DNA of 52,152 nucleotides from Wolbachia endosymbiont of Litomosoides brasiliensis (GCF_013366805.1 NZ_WQMO01000008.1:1-52152), one strand, 5' to 3'; positions 9,735 to 19,095 are shown, numbered from the stretch's first letter. Translations and numbers: made by a program. Notes: a model not told the origin generated them from the sequence alone.

Positions 9735-11189
9735 ATGATAAAAAGGGGTTGGGAAGTAGTAATTGGGCTTGAGGTGCATGCTCAAGTTTCCTCTAAGACA
9801 AAGCTATTTTCTAGCTCATCAACTGAATTTGGTGCTGAACATAACACTCAAGTTTCTCTGGTTGATGCGGCAATGCCAGGTACACTACCAATACTGAACT
9901 ACCACTCTATAGAGCAGGCGATACGCACTGGTCTTGCGCTTTCTGCAGAAATTAACAAGAGCTCTTACTTTGATCGGAAAAATTACTTTTACCCAGATTT
10001 GCCACAAGGTTATCAAATAACTCAGTTTTTTGAGCCAATAGTTAAAAATGGTAAAATATTTATCAATAATAATGAGAAAGAAATAAGAATCACTAGAATT
10101 CATCTAGAGCAAGATGCAGGAAAGAGCATTCATAAAAAGAGTAAAACTTATATAGATTTAAATCGTGCAGGGGTTGCTTTAATGGAAATTGTCTCGGGGC
10201 CGGATCTTCGGTCATCTGCAGAAGCTGCCGAATTTATGAAAAAGTTGAGGCAGGTTTTGCGTTACATTGGCTCATGTGATGGTGATATGGAAAAGGGGTC
10301 ACTTCGTTGTGATGCGAATGTTTCTGTTTGCCCAAAAGGCAGTAACACATTCGGCACCCGCTGCGAGATAAAAAACCTGAACTCAATACGTTATATTGTG
10401 CAAGCTATAGATTATGAAATACAAAGGCAAATTGGAATTTTGGAAAGTGGGGGAGAAATAAGTCAAGATACCTTGTTATTTGATGTTGCTTCAGGGAAAA
10501 CAAAAGTGATGCGAAGCAAAGAGAATGTAAGTGATTATAGATATTTTCCTGAACCAGATTTACTGCCTATTGAGATAACTCAGGATAAAATCGATTCTAT
10601 TAGGTCATTTTTGCCCGAATTGCCAGATCAAAAAAAGCTGCGATACATTGGAGAATTAGGTATCAACGAATACGATGCTGATGTCATCACTTCTGATAAG
10701 GCAATTGCTAATTATTTTGAAGAATTGATAAAAAAGCACGATTCAAAGCTTGCTGTTACTTGGCTAACTGTAGAGCTTTTTGGTCGCTTAAATAAGGCAG
10801 GCATTGATATCACAAGCTCCCCAATCAAAGCAGATGCCTTATCCGAACTCTTGGACTTTATTGTTGATGAAACGATCTCTGCTAAGCTTGGTAAGCAAAT
10901 TTTTGATATTATGTTTGAAACTGGCAAGCCAGCATCTTTAATTATAAAAGAGCAGGACCTGAAGCAAATAACCGATAAGGGTCAAATATCAGAAATTATC
11001 AACAAAATCTTCAATGACAACCGAGGTAAGGTTCAAGAATATAAAAGTGGTAAAACAAAACTATACGGATTCTTTGTCGGTGAAGCCATGAAACTTACCA
11101 AAGGAAAAGCCAGTCCTGATGTTGTGAACTTGGTTTTGAGTGAAAAGTTAAGTGATTATGCTAATTCCCACTGTACAGGGAACGAATAG
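9735..11189 (+). CDS. gatB: Asp/Glu-tRNA amidotransferase subunit B, 3' end formed by an IS
   Basis: GatB is the kinase/tRNA-binding subunit of the GatCAB enzyme, which converts Glu-tRNA(Gln) and Asp-tRNA(Asn) to the amidated forms. Seen: VIGLEVHAQVSSKTKLFS at the N-terminus, YFYPDLPQGYQITQ, HLEQDAGKS, LMEIVSGPD and GTRCEIKNLNS, then the C-terminal helical YqeY-like domain ending in KGKASPDVVN. At 484 residues it is full length. The last residues (about NSHCTGNE) and the TAG stop come from the terminal repeat of the IS630 remnant that starts at 11158. The insertion therefore replaced the final codons without touching the domain core, and the protein is probably functional. GatA and GatC are elsewhere. 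Confidence 0.95.
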   Translation: MIKRGWEVVIGLEVHAQVSSKTKLFSSSSTEFGAEHNTQVSLVDAAMPGTLPILNYHSIEQAIRTGLALSAEINKSSYFDRKNYFYPDLPQGYQITQFFEPIVKNGKIFINNNEKEIRITRIHLEQDAGKSIHKKSKTYIDLNRAGVALMEIVSGPDLRSSAEAAEFMKKLRQVLRYIGSCDGDMEKGSLRCDANVSVCPKGSNTFGTRCEIKNLNSIRYIVQAIDYEIQRQIGILESGGEISQDTLLFDVASGKTKVMRSKENVSDYRYFPEPDLLPIEITQDKIDSIRSFLPELPDQKKLRYIGELGINEYDADVITSDKAIANYFEELIKKHDSKLAVTWLTVELFGRLNKAGIDITSSPIKADALSELLDFIVDETISAKLGKQIFDIMFETGKPASLIIKEQDLKQITDKGQISEIINKIFNDNRGKVQEYKSGKTKLYGFFVGEAMKLTKGKASPDVVNLVLSEKLSDYANSHCTGNE

Positions 11190-11413
11190 ATAATAGTGGA
11201 AAAGAGGCATACTGAGGTAAGATAGCGAAGTTTAAATGGCGCTGAATCAAAGTTATTGGACGGAAAAGTTGTGGAATCGGCAAAAGAAGTGCTGAAGAAA
11301 GTGCAAAGTAACGCATATGTTGCAAACAAACTAAGTGCTGTAATTGCAGCAAAAAAAAAGTACAGTATAACAGCCGTGCAAAAATATGTTTCATTATGGA
11401 TAAAGCACCTAAT
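11158..11413 (+). mobile_element. IS630-family remnant, 5' part only
   Basis: This is the 5' end and first transposase frame (SAKEVLKKVQSNAYVANKLS...) in plus orientation. It starts inside the gatB 3' end and breaks off at 11413, where the 3' terminal repeat of an opposed copy begins. Its first 130 bases are nearly identical, in inverted order, to 12140-12280. Confidence 0.85.
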
Positions 11414-12282
11414 GCTAATTTTCATTATTAATAGGTCAAATAAGTGACATTGCAGAGTTGTTTAATTGCGGGATGAGAAAGAGAGGTAATAAGTTTGCAC
11501 AAAGCACCCTCAAGCAAAGAAATTGTACTATAGACTTTAATTGCGCAAAGTGTTCTATTTTGTATACAACCAAAGTCTCTCAATAGGATTGAAATCTGAT
11601 GAGAGTGGTGATAAGTATATAATCTCGATATTTTTAGGTACCTTTAAATTTTTGACTTATGCTAACTAGAGTAATCCATTACAAAAAAGGGTTCTTGTGT
11701 TCTTAAATATTATGATATTTGTTCAAGAAATATATTCATAAAATTAGTGTTAACATTAGGTACAAGCAAGCTAGAATTTCCTCCATTTCTGGAATTGACT
11801 GCACTGTGGAGAAAAAATTATCTACCTGATTTTACTTTAACCTGTGTTCTAACGCCCTTTTAAACTACCCATGTCCAACTTTCGAATGTGTATCGAACCG
11901 TGATTTATCAAAGGGAAATAACTCTTGTTCAGGATACTTGCCAATAGTCTCAATATAGGAAAACTTCATTTTTTACGTATTAGAGTGTACTGTAGACTTG
12001 CTGACGTTCAAGTCAAGTTTTTCCTGGATTCTTATTCTTCTTTAATGGTAATATTGGATTTTCTTGTATCTATACTTTAACTCGTTCAAGCTGCAGTTGC
12101 GGCATTTAGTTTGTTTGCAACGTATGCGTTGTTTTGCACTTTACTTCAGCACTTCTTTTGCTGATTCCACAACTTTTCCATCCAATAACTTTGATTCAGC
12201 GCCATTTAAACTTCGCTATCTTACCTCAGTATGCTTCTTTTCTATTATTATCTATCCGTTCCTTGTACAGTAGGAATTGATG
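11414..12282 (-). mobile_element. IS630-family remnant with internal deletion, opposed to its neighbour
   Basis: This minus-orientation copy has both ends, but the central part of the first frame is deleted around 12090, where helix-turn-helix material joins directly to the leader region. The DDE region (11500-11950) is full of stops. Its 5' terminal 140 bases mirror 11163-11300, including variants not seen at other loci. It abuts the ankyrin fragment. Confidence 0.85.
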
Positions 12283-12283
12283 T

Positions 12284-12490
12284 AAGAATGGTAACGCTCC
12301 ATTGCACTGGGCTGTTATAAGATAGAGGATTGACGTAGCAAAAATACTACTAAAACACAACGCAGACGTTAACGTTGAAAATAATAAAGGCAAGACAGCA
12401 TTGTACTGTGCTGCTGAGTGTAATCACCAAGAACTTATGGAGTTGCTTTTAGCTCATGGTGCAGTTTTTATGATTAGTGAAAGTATTTGA
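12284..12490 (+). pseudogene. Ankyrin-repeat protein, 3' fragment
   Basis: One frame from 12287 to the TGA at 12488 reads NAPLHWAVIR, then an in-frame TAG at 12323, then RIDVAKILLKHNADVNVENN, KGKTALYCAAECNHQELMEL and LLAHGAVF. These are two clear ankyrin repeats (TALxxAAxxxxxELxxLLLxxGA pattern). The 5' part is missing at the IS junction and the TAG breaks what is left. Ankyrin proteins are abundant candidate host-interaction factors in Wolbachia; this one is dead. Confidence 0.8.
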
Positions 12491-12512
12491 TGTAGCTTAA
12501 GAGGAATTTGTC

Positions 12513-12541
12513 TTGACGTCCTATATGATATCCTTTACAAT
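12513..12541 (+). promoter_or_regulatory. Sigma-70 promoter of rplU-rpmA
   Basis: TTGACG, a 17-base spacer and TACAAT lie 30 bases before the rplU ATG. The hexamers fit the housekeeping consensus closely and no gene lies in between. They would drive rplU, rpmA and perhaps the following tRNA. Confidence 0.6.
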
Positions 12542-12571
12542 TAAAATTAGCAGTGAAAGTGTGTATTTGTT

Positions 12572-12871
12572 ATGTTTGCAGTAATTGAAACGGGTGGAAA
12601 GCAATATTTAGTAAAAAAAGGTAGTGTAATAAAAGTAGAAAAATTGGAAGTTGAGGAAGGAAAAGAGGTAGAGATTGATAAAGTAGTTTACTTTTTAGAT
12701 AGCGGTTTATCTTGTTCAACTAATGCTACTGTTAAGGCTGAAGTGCTTGGGCAGCATAGAGGAGAAAAAATTATAGTTTTTAAAAAGAAGAGAAGAAAGA
12801 ATTACCGTAGAAAGACTGGTCATAGGCAGTATATAACTGTTCTTCGTATCAATGAAATTATTCAAGAATAA
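12572..12871 (+). CDS. rplU: 50S ribosomal protein bL21
   Basis: This 99-residue protein has the full bL21 pattern: [24 protein letters not shown] at the N-terminus and the basic signature [15 protein letters not shown](Y)ITVLRI near residues 70-95. bL21 binds 23S rRNA in the large subunit. It is followed after 10 bases by rpmA, the standard bacterial pair, and preceded by a good promoter at 12513. Length and ends are normal. Confidence 0.97.
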   Translation: MFAVIETGGKQYLVKKGSVIKVEKLEVEEGKEVEIDKVVYFLDSGLSCSTNATVKAEVLGQHRGEKIIVFKKKRRKNYRRKTGHRQYITVLRINEIIQE

Positions 12872-12881
12872 GGGGTAAGAT

Positions 12882-13151
12882 ATGGCAACTAAAAAATCAG
12901 GTGGTAGTTCCTGTAATGGTAGAGATTCCGCAGGCCGTAGGTTAGGAGTAAAAAAGAACGGAAAAGTTATTCCTGGTAATATAATTGTTCGTCAAAGGGG
13001 TACAAAATTTCATCCTGGAAAAAATGTTGGTATGGGTAAAGATCATACGATTTTTGCTAAAGTGGAAGGCTGGATTAGATTTAGAAAGTCAGTAAATAAA
13101 AGGACTTTTATTGATATTGTACCTGTAGATAATATACAGGCTTCAGCTTGA
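12882..13151 (+). CDS. rpmA: 50S ribosomal protein bL27
   Basis: The 89-residue protein starts [20 protein letters not shown] and carries the bL27 signature [21 protein letters not shown]. Its N-terminal tail reaches the peptidyl-transferase centre and contacts tRNA. It lies 10 bases after rplU and just upstream of tRNA-Ile, so all three may share a transcript. Nothing unusual is seen. Confidence 0.97.
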   Translation: MATKKSGGSSCNGRDSAGRRLGVKKNGKVIPGNIIVRQRGTKFHPGKNVGMGKDHTIFAKVEGWIRFRKSVNKRTFIDIVPVDNIQASA

Positions 13152-13160
13152 ATAAATTAG

Positions 13161-13234
13161 GGGTTTGTAGCTCAGGTGGTTAGAGCGCACGTCTGATAAG
13201 CGTGAGGTCGGAAGTTCAACTCTTCCCAGGCCCA
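13161..13234 (+). tRNA. tRNA-Ile (GAT)
   Basis: A 7-bp acceptor stem forms between GGGTTTG and CAGGCCC (with G-T pairs). The D-arm TAGCTCAGGTGGTTAGAGC, the anticodon loop CTGATAA (anticodon GAT), and the T-loop GTTCAAC are all present. The discriminator is A; CCA is not encoded. It lies 9 bases after rpmA. In many bacteria this tRNA lies between 16S and 23S; here it is separate, as expected with split rRNA genes. Confidence 0.95.
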
Positions 13235-13297
13235 CTATTTGGTGGTTACTAGCTAGGTTTCCTATAATAACTTTTATTGTATAAGCAAATCTAAAGC

Positions 13298-14470
13298 ATG
13301 AGTTTACGTGAAAATTTAATAACTAGTGAGTCGGTTGCGGCTGGTCATCCAGACAAAGTAGCAGATCAAATTTCGGATGCAATACTTGATGAATATCTTT
13401 TGACTGACCCTTTCTCACGAACTGCAATAGAGACCTTAGTTACCAAAGATAATGTTATTATAGCTGGGGAAGTATTTGGGCCTAACATTACAAATAGCAG
13501 AATTGAAAGTATTGTAAGAGATACAATAAAAGACGTTGGTTACGAGCACGATGGTTTCCATTGGGAAAAAGTCAAAGTAAATATATTGCTGCATGAACAA
13601 TCAAGCGACATCGTTGTAGGGGTAGGTCAAGGTGCTGGAGATCAGGGCATAATGTATGGCTATGCAACAATAGAAACAGAAGCCCTCATGCCAGCGCCTA
13701 TTTTTTATGCGCACTCTATTCTGAAAAACATCATGAGTATGGTTAAGGAAGCAAAACTTGGTCCGGATGCAAAATCGCAAATTACTTTGGCGTATGAGAA
13801 TAACCTTCCAGTGCGTGCTGAAAGTATTATTGTTTCAATACAGCATCCTGAAGATCTGAATCAATTAAAAGTAAAAGAAATAATTTATCCTTACGTGGTT
13901 TCTTCTTTGCCTAAAGGTTGGATGTGTGCCGAGGAAAATTTCTTGGTTAATCCGGCTGGTGGATTTGTTATCGGTGGACCAGTAGGTGATTGTGGATTAA
14001 CCGGACGAAAGATTATGGTTGATACTTATGGAGGCTATATTCCACATGGTGGTGGAGCATTTTCTGGAAAAGACGCAACAAAGGTTGATAGATCTGCAGC
14101 TTATATGGCAAGATATCTTGCTAAAAATATTGTCTTTGCAAGTTTGGCTGAGCGCTGTCTTGTGCAGCTATCTTATGCAATTGGTGTGTCAAAGCCTACT
14201 TCGTTTTACATTGATACGTTTGGTACAAGTACGGTAGATGAAAGAAGAATTAAGAGGCTTATTGAGAGTGATATAGATTTGTCAACCAGGGGTATCATTA
14301 AACATTTATCACTCAACCGTCCTATATATAAACGCACGGCCTGCTATGGACACTTTGGTAAAGAATCAGGAAAGGATGGTGGGTTTTCTTGGGAAAACTT
14401 GAACTTATCTCTTGATCTTTCTAGAGAATTTGGTATACGAAATAATGGGAAAGTTTGTTTAGATTGCTAA
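13298..14470 (+). CDS. metK: S-adenosylmethionine synthetase
   Basis: MetK makes AdoMet from methionine and ATP. The 390-residue protein shows the family motifs in order: SESVAAGHPDKVADQISDA near the N-terminus, GVGQGAGDQGIMYGYA (hexapeptide signature) near residue 110, GGPVGDCGLTGRKIMVDTYGG, and PHGGGAFSGKDATKVDRSAAY (P-loop-like). Length matches the usual 380-390. metK is intact in some Rickettsiales and broken in others; no lesion is visible here. The 10-bp stem at 14516-14546 follows it. Confidence 0.96.
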   Translation: MSLRENLITSESVAAGHPDKVADQISDAILDEYLLTDPFSRTAIETLVTKDNVIIAGEVFGPNITNSRIESIVRDTIKDVGYEHDGFHWEKVKVNILLHEQSSDIVVGVGQGAGDQGIMYGYATIETEALMPAPIFYAHSILKNIMSMVKEAKLGPDAKSQITLAYENNLPVRAESIIVSIQHPEDLNQLKVKEIIYPYVVSSLPKGWMCAEENFLVNPAGGFVIGGPVGDCGLTGRKIMVDTYGGYIPHGGGAFSGKDATKVDRSAAYMARYLAKNIVFASLAERCLVQLSYAIGVSKPTSFYIDTFGTSTVDERRIKRLIESDIDLSTRGIIKHLSLNRPIYKRTACYGHFGKESGKDGGFSWENLNLSLDLSREFGIRNNGKVCLDC

Positions 14471-14515
14471 AGTTTTTGATTTATAGCTCAATACTAGTGT
14501 GCTGGCTTATTATTA

Positions 14516-14546
14516 AGTATAATTAGCTTTTCATAATAATTATACT
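14516..14546. repeat. Inverted repeat after metK
   Basis: Perfect 10-base arms (AGTATAATTA and TAATTATACT) flank an 11-base loop, 45 bases after the metK stop. No T-run follows and the stem is all A-T except one pair at its base, so its role as a terminator is weak. Confidence 0.4.
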
Positions 14547-14585
14547 ACATTAATGGCAATTTTCTTATTTATGAGGTTCAAGAAG

Positions 14586-14785
14586 TGTGCAACAGGAAAC
14601 AGGAGGGGAGTTCTATGGTATAGCTATAAGAGAATTATCTAATCTTGTTGAAAAGATTAGAGAGCATCCTTTCAATATTGAATTAATGAACAACGCTAGA
14701 TTGTGGAAAGTTTAGATTCTACCTTTAGTAGGGTTTTTTATATATAACAGATTATACTCGAACTTTGTTGACTATTGCAGATAAT
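14586..14785 (+). pseudogene. Unrecognised gene fragment, copy A, cut by IS630
   Basis: A frame opening at GTG 14586 reads VQQETGGEFYGIAIRELSNL...EHPFNIELMNNARLWKV and stops at 14713. A second frame downstream gives ITDYTRTLLTIADN up to the IS end at 14786. The pieces PFNIELMNN and Y-x-RT-x-LTIA recur after the IS mosaic at 16236-16378, so both are remains of the same gene type. I do not recognise the family. Confidence 0.4.
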
Positions 14786-14850
14786 ACTAATTCCCGCTGT
14801 GTAAGGAACGGATAGATAATAATGGAAAAGAAGCCTTACTGAAGTAAGTA
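14786..14850 (+). mobile_element. IS630-family remnant, 5' terminal 65 bases
   Basis: The 5' terminal repeat and leader (AATTCCCGCTGTGTAAGGAA...) in plus orientation break off where an opposed, near-complete copy starts. Together with 15924-16211 it may be the outer part of a copy into which another jumped, with loss of the middle. Confidence 0.8.
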
Positions 14851-14851
14851 A

Positions 14852-15921
14852 TACCAATTCTCATTGTTAGTGAGTCAAGTAAGTGACATTGCGGGGTTGT
14901 TTAATTGCGGAGTGAGAAAGAAAGGTAATAAATTTGCATAAAGCGCTCTCAAGCAAAGCAATTATATTATAGACTTTATTATGCAAGATGCTCTTTTATG
15001 TGTGACTAAAGTCTCTCAATAGGATTAAACTCGGGTGAGTATGGTGATAGGTATATAATCTTGGTATTTTTAGGTGCATTTAAATTTTTTGACTTATGCC
15101 AACTGGTATAATTCATAACAAGAAAGGCTTTTCGTATTCTTAAATATTGCAACATTTGTTCAAGAAATATATTCATGTAATTAATGTTGACATTCGATGC
15201 AAATAAGCTAAAGCTCTTTCCATTTCTAGAATTAACTGTGTTGTAGAAATAAAAATTTTGTCTACTTAATTTTGCTTTAACCTATGCTCTAATACCCTTT
15301 TTAAATCACTCGTGTTTAACTTTTGAATGTGTACCAAACCGATTCTTATTCATGGGCTTATCAATAGTCTCATTAAGTTTTTTTTAACTCTTCCTGTCTA
15401 CCTTTATCTTGTTCATTGTAAATTAGTCTTGACGTAACATATGAAAACTTCATTTTTTGCATATTACGGTGCACTGTAAATTTTCTGACATTAAGCCAAA
15501 TTTTTCCTGAATTCTTATCCTCATTTCTTTAAATGATAATGTTAGAGTTTTCTTATATCTGTGCTTCAACTTATTCAAATTAACTCTGACCAATTTAGTT
15601 CTTTTGCGACGTTGAAGGAGAGTGAACAATTTTTCTTCTCTTCTAAATTTTAGTGCTTTATCCATGCAGTTAGTGTTGTTCCCGAAATGCAACGTGTTCT
15701 TGCTACGCTGTTATACTGTGCTTTTTTGGTGCAATTACAGTATTTAGTTTTTTTACACATATGCAATTTCACACTTTCTTCAGCATTTCTTTTGCTAATT
15801 TCACTGCTTTTTCATCCAATAATTTTGATTTCAACTCCATTTAAACCTCGCTATTTTACTTACTTCAATATGGCTTCTTTTCTATTATCGTCTATCCTTC
15901 TTCTTGTACAGTAGGAATTAT
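14852..15921 (-). mobile_element. IS630-family element, near full length, dead
   Basis: This minus-orientation copy is about 1070 bases with both terminal repeats, the best guide to element length in this window. The first frame survives partly and the second begins RIQEKFGL (around 15500). The DDE region is littered with stops and frameshifts. It is sandwiched between plus-orientation end pieces. Confidence 0.85.
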
Positions 15922-15923
15922 TA

Positions 15924-16211
15924 TAAGAACATGAGAAGCTTTTCTTGTCATGTATTGTTATAGTTAGCATAAGTCAAGAAATTTAAAGTACCTAAAAATG
16001 TCAAGATTATATACCTACCACAGTGCTTCTGAGCTCAATCTTATTGAGGGGCTTTGGTTGTATATAAAACAGAACATTTGCGTAGTAAACTCTATAATGC
16101 GATTGCTTTACTTGAGAGCGCTTTATGCAAATTTATTACCTTCTTTCTCACCACGCAATTAAACAACTCTGCAATGTCGCTTATTTGACTTATTAACAAT
16201 GAGAATTGGTG
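15924..16211 (+). mobile_element. IS630-family remnant, 3' terminal 290 bases
   Basis: This covers the C-terminal transposase region from the equivalent of LRTREAFLV to the 3' terminal repeat, in plus orientation. It includes degraded forms of the PELNPIERLW acidic motif. It is opposed to 14852-15921. Confidence 0.85.
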
Positions 16212-16219
16212 TTAGGAGC

Positions 16220-16763
16220 TGTTATGGTCAAACTTCTTAAGGGGTATGATAGTTGCCCTTTTAATGTTGAGCTAATGAATAATACTTTAAACATCGAGAG
16301 AGTTTTAGGTTCTATATTCAACAGGATGCATTATTTTTAGGTAATTATGTTCGTACCATATTAACTATCGCACCAGGATAAAAAGCTATAGCAACATGAT
16401 CCTGCTTGCTAGGTACGGAGGTTAATAGCCACTAACAGATTCCTGTATAGTCACTATTTTGCTTTATATGGTATAAAGAATGGGGAAAAACCTTTTGCAT
16501 GTTTCAACTTCATCAATTTTCTCTTATCCGTCTCATATGATAATACCTGTGAGACTATAACAGTTTTATATTCTCGTGTGTTTGTATATAAGACTGTAAT
16601 TGATAGTATGAAAGGTGAATTCAAGAAAAATAGCAGATACAAAGACTGGTTTGATTTTTTTAGCAGCAAGAGTATGAGTGCATTGCTTTATAAGGATATT
16701 GTTGATGAGTGTTGCAAAATGATTAGGAAAAATGGGAGAAGCAGAATGCTTGAGTTTATTTAA
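16220..16763 (+). pseudogene. Unrecognised gene fragment, copy B, frameshifted
   Basis: Coding-like stretches in different frames follow each other: CPFNVELMNNTLNIERVLGS (16250), then LGNYVRTILTIAPG (16338-16380), then one open frame from 16437 to the TAA before 16764. That frame includes YGIKNGEKPFACFNFINFLL, ETITVLYSRVFVYKTVIDSM, and a C-terminal part with DWFDFFSSKSMSALLY. The first two motifs match copy A on the other side of the IS mosaic. No clear start exists. It is either a broken paralogue or the far half of the same gene duplicated around the insertion. Confidence 0.4.
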
Positions 16764-16893
16764 GATCAGTACTAATTTGAATTAGTTTTTTGGGATAACG
16801 CATATGATTTTCCCAAATTTGATTAGGTTTCTAAGAAAAGTTGATAATTTAAAGCTAATTTGTATGCTTAATACATGTTTTTGAGGATAGTGT

Positions 16894-17712
16894 ATGAAAA
16901 GTAAAGAACATGATTTTCATTTGGTGGATCCAAGCCCTTGGCCAATTGCCATATCAGCAGCAATTCTTATTCTTGTGCTTGGGTTAGTTTGCACGCTCCA
17001 TAAACAGGTTTCTGGGGTATTTTGCTTAATTTTAGGAATCTCTGCAGTGTCAGGAGTATTGTTTTATTGGTGGAGAGATGTAGTAAAAGAAGCCATTTAT
17101 GATAAATGCCATACTGCAGTTGTCAAGCATGGACTCAAGTTTGCAATGTATTTATTTATCCTTTCAGAAGTTATATTTTTTATAGTGTTCTTTTGTTCAT
17201 TCTTTAAAGCTTGGCTTGACCCGGTTTTTTTGTTTGAAGCGTTTTCTCCTACAAAAAGAGTTAAATGGCCTCCTGAGGGAATTTTACCACCTGATCCATG
17301 GTCGCTACCATTCATGAATACGTTAGTGTTATTACTCTCTGGTACAACGGTTACCTGGGCGCATCACTCTTTGTTCAATAATGATAAAAGGAATATGATT
17401 AAGATGCTGTCCATAACTATATTACTTGGAGTGTTTTTTATAATAGTACAAGCAATAGAGTATCATGAAGCTGGCTTCTCTTTACAAGAAGCAGGGATTT
17501 ATGCGTCCAATTTTTATATGATTACCGGTTTTCACTGTGCACACGTTATAATAGGAGTGATATTCTTGTTAGTATGTTTATTCAGAGCGCGGAAAGATCA
17601 ATTTACACCTCAGGATCATTTGTGCTTTGAATTTGCTTCTTGGTATTGGCACTTTGTAGATATAGTCTGGGTATTCTTATTTGTGTTTGTTTATTGGCTA
17701 AGTGTTTTTTAA
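16894..17712 (+). CDS. ctaE: Cytochrome c oxidase subunit III
   Basis: This 272-residue membrane protein is a core subunit of the aa3-type oxidase of the inner membrane. Seen: an N-terminal HDFHLVDPSPWPIAIS, seven hydrophobic segments, the conserved SEVIFFIVFFCSFFKAW, the PPEGILPPDPW loop, NTLVLLLSGTTVTWAHHS, YHEAGF, and the final SWYWHFVDIVWVFLFVFVYW. All match subunit III. Subunits I and II are elsewhere in this genome. Length is normal. A weak AGGA lies 9 bases before ATG. No partner gene adjoins. Confidence 0.97.
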   Translation: MKSKEHDFHLVDPSPWPIAISAAILILVLGLVCTLHKQVSGVFCLILGISAVSGVLFYWWRDVVKEAIYDKCHTAVVKHGLKFAMYLFILSEVIFFIVFFCSFFKAWLDPVFLFEAFSPTKRVKWPPEGILPPDPWSLPFMNTLVLLLSGTTVTWAHHSLFNNDKRNMIKMLSITILLGVFFIIVQAIEYHEAGFSLQEAGIYASNFYMITGFHCAHVIIGVIFLLVCLFRARKDQFTPQDHLCFEFASWYWHFVDIVWVFLFVFVYWLSVF

Positions 17713-17985
17713 GTGATAAGGATAATAGATCTCGATCTGGGAACGAGTAAAACCTGGTGGCTATTATTGATCTAGATGAAAGAAGCAATATCGAATTTCT
17801 AATTAGTGGCACTATGTCAACTGATATTAAACTGAGTATAAATGAATATCTGTATGTAATTTTCGAACAGTTAAGAAGGTAATTTCTTTATATTCTCTGA
17901 GTGAAGCTGGAATAGAAAAAATTTTTGTTAAATAAGAATCATAAATCTTCACTAACTTAGGATGTACAAGAGGGGTTGTAATTTT
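17713..17985. other. Gap with a short unrecognised frame
   Basis: A 41-codon frame on the plus strand, from GTG 17757 to TAA 17880, reads VAIIDLDERSNIEFLISGTM and so on, ending VIFEQLRR. Just after it another frame gives KVISLYSLSEAGIEKIFVK. This looks like a decayed gene tail next to an IS insertion, but I recognise nothing in it. Confidence 0.25.
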
Positions 17986-18951
17986 ATACTAATTCCTCTG
18001 TGTAAGGAACGGATAGATAATAATGGAAAAGAGGCCTTACTGGAGTAAGTAAAATAGTGAGGTTTAAATGACGTTTGAATCACAAAATTATTGGATAAGA
18101 GAGTCGTGAAATTAGCAAAAGAAATACTAAAAGAGGTATGAAATAACGCATATGTTACAAAAAAGCTAAATGCTGTGTTGCAGAAAAAAACACAGCATAA
18201 CAGCCGTGGCAGAAATATATTACATTTCAAGAACAACACTGGCTGCATGGATAAAGCACCTAAAATTGGAAGAAAAGAAAAATTGTTTGCTCCCTTCAAC
18301 GCCGTAGAAAAATTAGATTGAATAGGAGCAATTTGAACAAGTTAAAGTACGGATACAAGGAAACCCTAATATTACCGTTAGAGAAATAAGAATCTAGGAA
18401 AAATTTAGCTTGAATGTCAGTGAGTATTGAGATTATTGGTAAGTATCATAAACAAGGGTTATTTTTCTTTGATGAATCTTGGTTTGGCACATATTTGAAA
18501 GTGGATGCGGGTGATTTAAAAAGGGCGTTAGAAACAGGTTAAAGTAAAATTAGGTAGACAAAATTTCCATCTCTACAGTGCAGTTAACCCTAGAAATGGG
18601 AAAAGTTCTGGCTTATTTGTACCGAATATCAACACTGATTGTATGAATATATTTCTTGAACAGATGTCCCAATATTTAGGAACATGAGAACTCTTTTTCG
18701 TTATGGATTACTCTAGTTAGCATAAGTCAAAAAATTTAAAGGTACCTAAAAATATCGGGATTATATACTTGTCACCATGCTCACCCGAGCTCTCTCTTAT
18801 TGAGAGACTGTGGTTATATATAAAACAGAACATTTTGCGTAATAAAGCCTATAATACAATCGCTTTACTTGAAAGCGCTTTGTGCAAGTTTATTGTCCTC
18901 TTTCTCACTCCGCAATTAAACAACTCTGCAATGTCGCTTATTTTACCTGCT
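17986..18951 (+). mobile_element. IS630-family remnant, near full length, dead
   Basis: This plus-orientation copy runs from the 5' terminal repeat to within about 40 bases of the 3' end. Recognisable parts include a helix-turn-helix first frame, the overlap with the second frame near 18290, ELSLIERLWLYIKQNILRNK (acidic motif, residue pattern E-x5-E in family members), and ALCKFI. Stops interrupt both frames. Its 3' end is replaced by a reversed 5' end (18952-19009). Confidence 0.85.
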
Positions 18952-19009
18952 AGCATGGCTTCTTTTCCATTATTATCTATCCGTTCCTTATGAGGCAAGA
19001 ATTGGTATA
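18952..19009 (-). mobile_element. IS630-family 5' end fused to the 3' end of the neighbour
   Basis: These 58 bases are the reverse complement of an IS 5' end (GGAACGGATAGATAATAATG region). They are joined to the copy 17986-18951 at a short shared sequence near TTACCTGCT. The composite therefore has a left end at both sides. Confidence 0.75.
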
Positions 19010-19095
19010 ACTATGAATGAATATGATGCAAGCTATGTAAAGAAATGTTGCCATATTATTTAATTGGGATTTAAAATTTAATAATTTGAGAAAAA

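Noticed and set aside
17952-18299. Minus-strand frame of 115 codons
   Set aside because: It is antisense to the IS630 first frame; the same hydrophobic antisense pattern recurs at every copy.
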